From NCBI GenBank assembly GCA_002411085.1, contig DHQK01000243.1:2067-7799 (forward strand): a stretch of 5,733 nt of DNA, given 5' to 3'. The stretch comes from Marinilabilia sp. UBA5340 (GTDB taxonomy: Bacteria; Bacteroidota; Bacteroidia; Bacteroidales; Marinilabiliaceae). Below, piece by piece: positions 1 to 5,733 of this stretch; within the stretch, counting starts at the first letter, position 1, and every line of letters begins with the position of its first letter. Made by a program: the position numbers and the translations under genes. The notes under the pieces are model-generated. The model made no database searches and had not been told where the DNA came from. It saw nothing but the letters and a program-made list of their open reading frames with translations.

Positions 1-759
1 TATAGCTATCATCCGGAGCTTGTTGACGGGATTGACCATTCCATCTTTCATGCTGATCCCTTATTTATCCGAAGATATCTGAATGAGATCATCCTGCTGC
101 ATTTTTTGTTTTACCTTTTTCTGTCTATCCGTATGCTTCTTTCGGAATACAAAAGGAGAAGTATCTCTTTTTTTAAGATGAAATCGCATGATCTTGGGCA
201 CTACCGAAATTCAGTGATCCATTTCGCTATTGTTCTGATTATTTTTACCACTGTAAAGATTCAATTCGGTCGTGATCTGGGCGACTTCTTTATAGCCAGC
301 TACATTGCCCTGATTATGTATTTTACAAGCTTCGCAATTATCAGTCGTTCCACTTTTTTTTCGGAAAATACTACCCGGGGAGTTGAAAAGTATGGAAAAT
401 CCAATCTGATGGAAGGGCAGAAAGAGAAGATATGGATGAAACTTCAGGCATTAATGGAAACCGAAAAGTATTACCGCAGCAATAATGTATCATTGGTATC
501 TGTCGCCGAAAAAACAGGAGAAACCCCACATCGTGTTTCACAGGTAATCAATGAACGTTTTGAAAAGAATTTCTTTTGGTGGCTTGCTTCTTACCGGGTT
601 GAGGAAGCCAAAGAGCTGCTTTCAGGAGAAGATCGGTTTAAATACAAAATCGAAGAGATAGCTGAGATGGTGGGGTATAACTCAAAATCTTCGTTTAATA
701 AAGCGTTCAAAGAAATGGTTGGACAGACACCTGCAAAATTCAGGGGGTTATCTGTCTGA
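1..759 (+). CDS. Membrane-anchored AraC/XylS-family transcriptional regulator (5'-truncated)
   Basis: The reading frame is open from the first base and ends at TGA 757-759, giving 252 residues of a protein whose start lies outside the window. A TTG at 106 could be read as a start, but the 35 codons before it are open and protein-like, so it is internal. The visible N-terminal part has three hydrophobic stretches (about residues 31-46, 71-86 and 96-115) separated by basic loops, consistent with the end of a multi-helix membrane sensor. The C-terminal part, about 137-252, is a typical AraC DNA-binding domain: a first helix-turn-helix at about 164-185 and a second at about 217-248, containing the family-typical segments IAEMVGYNSKSSFNKAFK and GQTPAKFR. 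Membrane helices fused to an AraC domain are common in Bacteroidota. It presumably senses an envelope or extracellular cue and binds DNA from the membrane. Ligand and targets cannot be read from the sequence; the acyltransferase downstream is one candidate target. Confidence 0.9.
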   Translation, partial: YSYHPELVDGIDHSIFHADPLFIRRYLNEIILLHFLFYLFLSIRMLLSEYKRRSISFFKMKSHDLGHYRNSVIHFAIVLIIFTTVKIQFGRDLGDFFIASYIALIMYFTSFAIISRSTFFSENTTRGVEKYGKSNLMEGQKEKIWMKLQALMETEKYYRSNNVSLVSVAEKTGETPHRVSQVINERFEKNFFWWLASYRVEEAKELLSGEDRFKYKIEEIAEMVGYNSKSSFNKAFKEMVGQTPAKFRGLSV

Positions 760-760
760 G

Positions 761-786
761 ACATTTATCAGGGAATGTGTTTTTTT
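761..786 (+). terminator. Possible weak intrinsic terminator after the AraC-type gene
   Basis: Directly after the TGA stop, ACATTT (761-766) can pair with GAATGT (773-778), giving five Watson-Crick pairs plus one T-G wobble around a 6-base loop. A G and seven consecutive T residues (780-786) follow. Position and T-run fit a Rho-independent terminator, but the stem is short and AT-rich, so readthrough into the acyltransferase gene is quite possible. Confidence 0.3.
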
Positions 787-809
787 ATCGGCGCGTACGC
801 CTTCCCGAT
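787..809. repeat. Imperfect palindrome between the regulator and acyltransferase genes
   Basis: GGCG (790-793) and CGCC (798-801) flank the loop CGTA. The outer ATC (787-789) can pair with GAT (807-809) across a 5-base asymmetric insert. The core GCGTACGC (793-800) is a perfect 8-base palindrome and is GC-rich compared with its surroundings. It lies 60 bases before the preferred acyltransferase start. It could be an operator for a dimeric regulator or an RNA hairpin in the leader; no T-run follows it on the plus strand, so it is not a plus-strand terminator. A chance palindrome is also possible. Confidence 0.35.
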
Positions 810-868
810 GAAAAGCTACATGGTTTGATGGAGTAATGTGTTTGTTTTGCAGAAAAACAATTTTCATT

Positions 869-1972
869 ATGAAGGAGCGACTTTATTATATTGACTGGAT
901 CAGGATTTTTTTAATTCTGAGTGTATTCTTTTTTCATGTGGGTATGGTGTTTAACGGATGGGATTGGCACATCAAGAATGATGTACATTTGGATTCATTA
1001 AATCCGCTTATGGCATTTTTACACAGTTGGCGAATGCCTTTGCTTTTTTTTGTCTCGGGAGTTGGAACACGATTTGCTTTAGGGGTTAGGACGCCACAGC
1101 AATACTTGATTGAGAGAACAAGACGTCTTCTATTACCTTTGGTTTTTGGTATTTTGGTGCTGGTACCGGTACAGGTTTATGTGGAGCGGATTGATTCCTA
1201 TTCGAATCTTCTTGATTTTTATACCCATTTTTTTGAAGGGGTTTACCCGGAAGGCAATTTTAGCTGGCATCATTTATGGTTTATTGTGTACCTCTTTTTT
1301 ATTTCAATCGTTTTTGTTCCATTTATTTTTTTCTTTCGGTCTGATATTTACAGCAGGGTTGTTGAACCCCGGTTTGAGCTCATGGCATCGTGGAAGGGTG
1401 GATTATCTCTTTTTTTGGTGCCTTTGTTGCTTTCTCAGGTACTGTTGAGGCCTTATTTTCCTGAAGAGACTCATGCTTTTTACAATGACTGGGCTTTTAT
1501 GAGTCTGTTTTTTATCTATTTTTTTCTGGGCTTCGCAATTTTCGGAAACGACAAAGTAGTTGGCCATCTCATCCGCCAAAGAAGAATATGGCTGTGGAGT
1601 TCAGTGATTTCGATTGCGCTTTGGATTTGGTTGCTGGATTTCTCAGCAACATCGGTTATTCAAATAACTCTGGATTTGATGTCTCTTTTGCTGAGTTGGA
1701 TGATTAGTCTGACAGCCCTGTCGTATGGAGCAAGATATCTTAATAAAAACCACCGATTTCGAAAACCTATGAATAAGGCTATATATCCTTTTTATTTAAT
1801 CCATCAGCCAGTGTTGATAGTGGTTGGATACTGGGTACTTGCCTTGCCTGTAACCTTGTCAGAAAAAGCTTTGCTGATAATGGTTGGAAGTTTGGTTATT
1901 ATTGTCGCTTTATATTGGCTTTTAGTTCTGAAAAGTCGGTATTTGGCAAGCTGCTTAGGGGTTAAAAAATAA
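869..1972 (+). CDS. Acyltransferase-3 family integral membrane protein
   Basis: This 367-residue protein belongs to the acyltransferase-3 family (related to OpgC/MdoC, OafA and NodX), whose members move acyl groups such as acetyl or succinyl onto sugars or glycans at the cytoplasmic membrane. Family hallmarks in order are: an N-terminal YYIDWIRIFLILSVFFFH segment ending in the conserved histidine (H23, presumed catalytic); WRMPLLFFVSG (54-64) with R55; the basic RTRRLLLP (83-90) at the cytoplasmic face; HHLWFIVYLF (134-143); and YPFYLIHQPV (306-315) in the last helices. About ten hydrophobic segments span the chain, and the length is usual for the family. The ATG at 869 is preferred because the family-typical N-terminus begins there; an in-frame ATG at 836 would add 11 residues (two Cys) that do not look like part of the domain. 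Neither start has a well-spaced Shine-Dalgarno sequence; 869 has an A-rich leader (AGAAAAACAA). It follows the AraC-type gene on the same strand and may be its target. The acceptor substrate cannot be told from sequence; OpgC-like glucan modification is only one possibility. Confidence 0.9.
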   Translation: MKERLYYIDWIRIFLILSVFFFHVGMVFNGWDWHIKNDVHLDSLNPLMAFLHSWRMPLLFFVSGVGTRFALGVRTPQQYLIERTRRLLLPLVFGILVLVPVQVYVERIDSYSNLLDFYTHFFEGVYPEGNFSWHHLWFIVYLFFISIVFVPFIFFFRSDIYSRVVEPRFELMASWKGGLSLFLVPLLLSQVLLRPYFPEETHAFYNDWAFMSLFFIYFFLGFAIFGNDKVVGHLIRQRRIWLWSSVISIALWIWLLDFSATSVIQITLDLMSLLLSWMISLTALSYGARYLNKNHRFRKPMNKAIYPFYLIHQPVLIVVGYWVLALPVTLSEKALLIMVGSLVIIVALYWLLVLKSRYLASCLGVKK

Positions 1973-1985
1973 ATGCCCCCAGGCA
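1964..1985 (-). terminator. Possible intrinsic terminator of the uvrA-nucleoside kinase transcript
   Basis: Read on the minus strand, TGCC-TGGG-GGCA (1985 down to 1974) forms a 4-bp GC-rich hairpin with a tetraloop, followed at once by TTTATTTTTT (1973 down to 1964). It begins 25 bases past the kinase stop codon, where a terminator is expected. The stem is short; a T-T mismatch followed by a G-T wobble and an A-T pair could lengthen it slightly. The T-rich tail coincides with the last codons and TAA stop of the convergent acyltransferase gene, so those bases serve two roles. On the plus strand the same hairpin has no T-run after it and would not act as a terminator. Confidence 0.35.
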
Positions 1986-2010
1986 ACTTACGTTATATCC
2001 GTGTAAATTC

Positions 2011-3678
2011 TTAATAACTAAAACTGCTGCCACCCAAAAACTCTCTCAATATAGATGTTGGTGGAATCTCCCGGGGTTGCATGGGTTTGAAATAACTGAA
2101 AAATTTCAAAAGCCTCTTGGCCTCTGAGTATTCATCCTGATTGGGTTGTACCTCCAGCAAAATAGGCTCGGCATACGGTTTGAGCACAGCCAGTTCGTAA
2201 AGCAAAGCAGAGTTGAACATCACATTAGCTTCCTCCTGAAATGGGAAGATATGTTTGTCTTCACCACGTCGCACGCTGTCCCATCGGGAAATGGTATCCC
2301 TGGCCGAATAATTCCGGTAACGGTAGTCCCTGATAACCCTTCTGATGAGTCGGTTGTCGGTAGTGGGAATTCTGGTCTGGTTGTCGATGTTGATGTTGGT
2401 GAGTGCTGAAACGTAGATTTTGAATTTTTTGGTGTTTTCAATCAAATGCGTTAGTTGGGGATTCAGACCATGAATGCCTTCGATAATAAGGATGTTGTCC
2501 TTTTGCATCTTAAGTTTTTCTCCGTTGAATAGACGTTTTCCCGTTTCAAAGGAGAATTTAGGCAGAGAGACTTCTTTCCCGTCAAGCAAATCCAGTAATT
2601 GTTGATTGAAAAGCTCAATGTCCAGTGCTTCCAGCGCTTCAAAGTCATAATCTCCGTTTTCGTCCAGCGGGGTTTTCTCCCGGTCTACGAAATAATTGTC
2701 AAGGGAGAGATTAAGCGGGCATATACCATTGACCAGTAGTTGAATGGCCAGACGTTTGCTAAATGTGGTTTTGCCACTGGAAGACGGGCCACTGATAAGT
2801 ACAATTTTTATTTCATCTTTCTTTTCGGCGATCTTGTCTGCAATTTGGGCAATTTTCTTTTCGTGTAGCGCTTCACTCACTTTGATCAGTCGCTCAGCTT
2901 TGCCATTTTTGGCAGCAGCGTTCAGGTGACTGATGTTGGTGACATTCAACACCCTGTTCCAGTGGCTGAATTCACGAAAAATCTCAAACATCTTGTTTTG
3001 TTCCACCAGTTCTTGTACCTCCTCCGGATTTCGCTGGCTGGGAAACTGAAGCAGCATCCCATTGAAATATTTATTGAGGTCGAAAACCTGCAGGTAACCC
3101 GTGGAGGGAACCATATAACCGTAAAACTTGCCTATGTGTTGCTTCAGATTATAGTAGGTAGAATAATATTGACCTCTGTGTCTGAGCAATTCCACTTTGT
3201 CATTAAGTCCGTTTTTTTGGAAAAGAGATATTACATCCTCTGTTTCATCTTTTATCTGCACAAATGGAAGATCCTGATCAACCATCTCCCGCATTTTACT
3301 GCCGATTTCGAAGATATCATCGATTGAGGGTTTTTCTTTGGTGCCATGTAGTTCGCAATAAAACCCTTTGCTTACCGAATGGTCTATGCGTAAAGTCGCT
3401 TCAGGAAATACTTCATTGGCCGCTGCTTTCAAAAGAAAAGAGAGACTTCTGATATACATCCTGATTCCGTCCTTATGGGTAATATCAATAAACTCAATTG
3501 TTTTTGGGTTGTATATCTCAAAAGACAATTCTCTTACCTGATTGTTGACCATGGCTCCCAAGATGGGGTGGGGGAGATCTATTTTTTGCTCTTCAGCAAT
3601 CTGATAAAGTGATGTTCCGCGCGGAATAGAAAATGTTTTATGGTTATTAAGGCATTTTATGCGTACATGCTTGTTCAT
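2011..3678 (-). CDS. Nucleoside kinase (uridine kinase-like) with N-terminal TGS and ThrRS-like domains
   Basis: The 555-residue protein starts at ATG 3678-3676 and ends at TAA 2013-2011. Residues 1-66 resemble a TGS domain. Residues about 70-200 resemble the second (editing-type) domain of threonyl-tRNA synthetase, including IDHSVSKGFYCEL (98-110). Residues about 290-510 form a uridine kinase/phosphoribulokinase-type P-loop domain with Walker A GPSSSGKTT (297-305), the nucleoside-site segment SLDNYF (325-330, D327 the likely base), IIEGIHGLNP (398-407), and the arginine-rich lid RLIRRVIRDYRYRN (443-456). The expected activity is ATP-dependent 5'-phosphorylation of a nucleoside in the cytoplasm, i.e. 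salvage. Uridine/cytidine would be the default guess, but proteins of this architecture are often annotated only as nucleoside kinase, so base preference is open. In my remembered alignment to bacterial ThrRS, the four histidine/cysteine residues of the editing site are all replaced (R77, F81, F185, M189), arguing against tRNA editing and for a structural or sensing role. It lies 21 bp after uvrA on the same strand, probably in one operon. Confidence 0.93.
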   Translation of the reverse strand: MNKHVRIKCLNNHKTFSIPRGTSLYQIAEEQKIDLPHPILGAMVNNQVRELSFEIYNPKTIEFIDITHKDGIRMYIRSLSFLLKAAANEVFPEATLRIDHSVSKGFYCELHGTKEKPSIDDIFEIGSKMREMVDQDLPFVQIKDETEDVISLFQKNGLNDKVELLRHRGQYYSTYYNLKQHIGKFYGYMVPSTGYLQVFDLNKYFNGMLLQFPSQRNPEEVQELVEQNKMFEIFREFSHWNRVLNVTNISHLNAAAKNGKAERLIKVSEALHEKKIAQIADKIAEKKDEIKIVLISGPSSSGKTTFSKRLAIQLLVNGICPLNLSLDNYFVDREKTPLDENGDYDFEALEALDIELFNQQLLDLLDGKEVSLPKFSFETGKRLFNGEKLKMQKDNILIIEGIHGLNPQLTHLIENTKKFKIYVSALTNINIDNQTRIPTTDNRLIRRVIRDYRYRNYSARDTISRWDSVRRGEDKHIFPFQEEANVMFNSALLYELAVLKPYAEPILLEVQPNQDEYSEAKRLLKFFSYFKPMQPREIPPTSILREFLGGSSFSY

Positions 3679-3699
3679 AGTGTTAGGTTTTTTTGGTTT
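3679..3699 (-). promoter_or_regulatory. A-rich uvrA-kinase spacer and kinase translation start region
   Basis: The 21 bases between the uvrA stop and the kinase ATG read, on the minus strand, as an A-rich stretch (AAACCAAAAAAACC followed by TAACACT). There is no Shine-Dalgarno-like GGAG. A-rich leaders without Shine-Dalgarno sequences are usual in Bacteroidota, so this supports the ATG at 3678. I see no hairpin in the spacer, and it is too short to hold a complete promoter, so the kinase is probably cotranscribed with uvrA unless a promoter lies inside the uvrA 3' end. Confidence 0.4.
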
Positions 3700-5733
3700 T
3701 TATAGCCCCTCTTCTTTGAGGAAATGACCGGTGAAGCTTTTTTTGCACCTGGCAACTTCTTCCGGGGTGCCGCTGACAATCAGTTCTCCGCCGCGGGCAC
3801 CTCCTTCAGGGCCGATGTCAATAATATGGTCGGCTGTTTTGATGACATCCAGATTGTGTTCGATTACAATTACTGTGTTGCCTCTGACTACCAGTTTATT
3901 CAATACATCAAGCAATACACGGATGTCTTCAAAGTGCAATCCGGTGGTGGGCTCATCCAGTATATAGACGGTTTTTCCGGTGTCTTTTTTGGCCAGTTCG
4001 GTGGCCAGTTTAACCCGCTGCGATTCTCCCCCCGAAAGGGTGGTGGACGGCTGTCCCAGCTTAATATATCCTAGTCCCACTTCCTGAAGTACCTTCAGTC
4101 GGGGTACCAGTTTGGGGATGTTCTCGAAGAACTCCACGGCCTGATTGATGGTCATATCCAGCACATCGCTTATGGATTTGCCTTTGTAGCGGACTTCCAG
4201 TGTTTCCCGATTATAGCGTTTCCCCCGGCAGTCGGGACATTCAACCATCACATCTGGGAGGAAGTTCATCTCAATGACCTGCACCCCGGCACCTTTACAT
4301 GTTTCGCATCTCCCGCCTGCCACATTGAAAGAAAAGCGCCCCGGTTTGTAGGCTCTTATTTTTGCTTCGGGCAATCCTGCAAAAAGCTTCCGAATGTCGT
4401 CAAACATTTTGGTGTAGGTGGCCGGATTTGAACGTGGTGTTCGTCCTAATGGTGCCTGATCCACATCCACTACCTTGTCGGTGAACTCCAGTCCTTCTAC
4501 TTTCTTGAAAGGGAGCGGATCTTTTACTGCATTGTATATATGCTGATTCAGTATGGGGTACAGTGTTTCGTTGATCAGAGTTGATTTTCCACTTCCCGAA
4601 ACTCCTGTAACGCAAATAAATGTTCCCAGAGGGAAGACGACATTCAGGTTTTTGAGGTTGTTACCTGATGCTCCTTTGATAACCAGTTGGTTTCCGTTGC
4701 CGATGCGTCGTTCTTTCGGTACGGGAATTTCCTTAACACCTTTCAGGTAATCGGCGGTCAAAGACTTTGATTGCAGTATCTTTTCGGGTGTTCCCTGTGC
4801 TACCACCTCTCCTCCGTGGCGTCCGGCATGGGGGCCCATATCAATCACGTGATCGGCTGCCATCATCATATCTTTGTCGTGCTCCACCACAAGGATAGAG
4901 TTTCCTGTATCTCTGAGTTGTTTTAGTGACTCAATTAGTCTTTGATTATCACGCTGATGTAAGCCAATGCTGGGCTCATCCAGAATGTAAAGAACATTCA
5001 CCAATTGGGATCCTATCTGGGTTGCCAGTCTGATGCGTTGACTTTCGCCTCCAGAGAGGGTCATGGCTCCTCTGTCCAGAGCAAGGTACTCCAGCCCCAC
5101 ATCCAGCATGAAGCCGAGTCTTGAGCGAATTTCTTTCAGGATTTCAGTGGCAATGGCACGCTGTTTTTTGCTCAGTCTTTCTTCCAGTCCGTCTGTCCAA
5201 TTAGCCAATACGTTGAGATCCATTTTGCTGATTTCTGCGATGTTCTTGCCATCAATCATAAAATGGAGAGCTTCCTTATTAAGACGCTGGCCTTGGCAAG
5301 AAGGGCAAACGGTCTGGCGAATGAACTGATTGGCCCATTTTCTGGCTTTCTGGGAGGTGTCATTCGATTGCTGCGTTTGGATGTAGCTGATTACTCCATC
5401 GAAGCTCAGGGAATAGTTGGAGGACGAGCCAAGTGGAGTGTTTTTGAGTCTCAGTGGTTCGGTGGTTCCGTGTAGAATCTCATCCAGCGCCTCTTCAGGG
5501 ATATTCTTTATAGCTGTTTTTAGTTTAAATCCATGTCGCTCGGCTAATGCCTCCAGTTGCCAGAAAATAAGATTGTTCTTATATCGCCCCAATGGTGCAA
5601 TGCCACCGGAATAGATGGAGACGTTGTCATCCGGGATGATTTTTTCGGCATCGATTTCATCGACGAATCCCAGTCCTTTACATTTGGGACAGGCGCCCTG
5701 CGGAGAGTTGAAAGAAAAGTTATGAGGGGCAGG
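3700..5733 (-). CDS. uvrA: UvrABC excinuclease subunit A (5'-truncated, C-terminal 677 residues)
   Basis: UvrA is the dimeric DNA-damage-recognition ATPase of nucleotide excision repair; it scans DNA and loads UvrB. The frame is open to the right edge and ends at TAA 3702-3700. A TTG at 5592-5590 is internal, because the 47 codons before it carry the conserved NFSFNSPQGACPKC segment. The family is about 940 residues, so roughly the first 260 are missing, including the first Walker A and the UvrB-binding region. In fragment numbering: first zinc module CPKC (15-18) with CPSC (143-146); first ABC signature LSGGESQ (226-232) and Walker B YILDEPSIGLH; second Walker A GVSGSGKST (377-385); second zinc finger C476-x2-C479-x19-C499-x2-C502; second signature LSGGESQ (566-572); Walker B YILDEPTTGLH. 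All visible catalytic and zinc residues are intact, so it looks functional. The insertion-domain linker and C-terminus look like Bacteroidota UvrA. The nucleoside kinase gene follows after 21 bp. Confidence 0.97.
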   Translation of the reverse strand, partial: PAPHNFSFNSPQGACPKCKGLGFVDEIDAEKIIPDDNVSIYSGGIAPLGRYKNNLIFWQLEALAERHGFKLKTAIKNIPEEALDEILHGTTEPLRLKNTPLGSSSNYSLSFDGVISYIQTQQSNDTSQKARKWANQFIRQTVCPSCQGQRLNKEALHFMIDGKNIAEISKMDLNVLANWTDGLEERLSKKQRAIATEILKEIRSRLGFMLDVGLEYLALDRGAMTLSGGESQRIRLATQIGSQLVNVLYILDEPSIGLHQRDNQRLIESLKQLRDTGNSILVVEHDKDMMMAADHVIDMGPHAGRHGGEVVAQGTPEKILQSKSLTADYLKGVKEIPVPKERRIGNGNQLVIKGASGNNLKNLNVVFPLGTFICVTGVSGSGKSTLINETLYPILNQHIYNAVKDPLPFKKVEGLEFTDKVVDVDQAPLGRTPRSNPATYTKMFDDIRKLFAGLPEAKIRAYKPGRFSFNVAGGRCETCKGAGVQVIEMNFLPDVMVECPDCRGKRYNRETLEVRYKGKSISDVLDMTINQAVEFFENIPKLVPRLKVLQEVGLGYIKLGQPSTTLSGGESQRVKLATELAKKDTGKTVYILDEPTTGLHFEDIRVLLDVLNKLVVRGNTVIVIEHNLDVIKTADHIIDIGPEGGARGGELIVSGTPEEVARCKKSFTGHFLKEEGL

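Noticed and set aside
722..756. GACAGA ... TCTGTC inverted repeat at the end of the AraC-type gene
   Set aside because: It has 6-base arms with a 23-base loop inside coding sequence and no T-run at its end; chance is the simplest explanation.
808..828. Tiny reading frame of six codons before the acyltransferase, considered as a leader peptide
   Set aside because: It is very short, lacks a ribosome binding signal and has no run of regulatory codons.
1110..1448. 112-codon plus-strand reading frame inside the acyltransferase gene
   Set aside because: It is an out-of-frame shadow of a T-rich, phenylalanine-rich membrane gene; the product is low-complexity hydrophobic sequence with no family motif.
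1804..1986. 60-codon minus-strand reading frame over the acyltransferase 3' end
   Set aside because: It overlaps the coding end of a conserved gene, has no recognisable domain, and runs through the putative minus-strand terminator.
2926..3327. 133-codon plus-strand reading frame opposite the nucleoside kinase
   Set aside because: It lies wholly antisense to a well-supported conserved gene and shows no recognisable domain or initiation signal.
3991..4010. Short direct repeat GGCCAGTT within uvrA
   Set aside because: The two copies encode part of the conserved KLATELAKK segment, so protein constraint explains them.
3724..4074. 116-codon plus-strand reading frame opposite uvrA
   Set aside because: It is antisense to the conserved second ABC signature and Walker B region of uvrA; its glycine-rich content reflects the complement of those motifs.

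Overview
The window looks like ordinary chromosomal DNA of a member of the Bacteroidota, possibly Bacteroidales/Marinilabiliales-like, although the order is a guess. Four things point there: the UvrA sequence resembles Bacteroidota UvrA as I remember it; a TGS/ThrRS-like nucleoside kinase is present; the regulator is an AraC-type DNA-binding domain attached to membrane helices; and no gene start has a well-spaced Shine-Dalgarno sequence, while A-rich leaders are seen. Two of the four genes are cut by the window edges. I see no tRNA, rRNA, CRISPR array, insertion sequence or phage gene, and no intergenic stretch longer than about 110 bases.

Left half, plus strand: bases 1-759 are the C-terminal part of a membrane-anchored AraC/XylS-family regulator. 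A gap of about 110 bp follows, holding a weak terminator-like hairpin and an imperfect palindrome. Next comes a complete, very hydrophobic acyltransferase-3 family membrane protein (869-1972), which probably O-acylates a cell-envelope glycan or other extracytoplasmic acceptor.

Right half, minus strand: the 3' two-thirds or so of uvrA (5733-3700) is followed after 21 bp by a complete 555-residue nucleoside kinase (3678-2011), so the two probably share a transcript. UvrA is the damage-recognition ATPase of nucleotide excision repair. The kinase joins a TGS domain and a threonyl-tRNA-synthetase-like second domain to a uridine-kinase-type P-loop domain. Its transcript converges on the acyltransferase gene across 38 bp, where a small minus-strand hairpin with a T-rich tail may end it.

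The two halves appear functionally unrelated. I found no convincing new system. The points most worth a second look are the kinase's ThrRS-like domain, which seems to have lost all four editing-site residues, the uvrA-kinase linkage, and the regulator-acyltransferase pairing with a palindrome between them.
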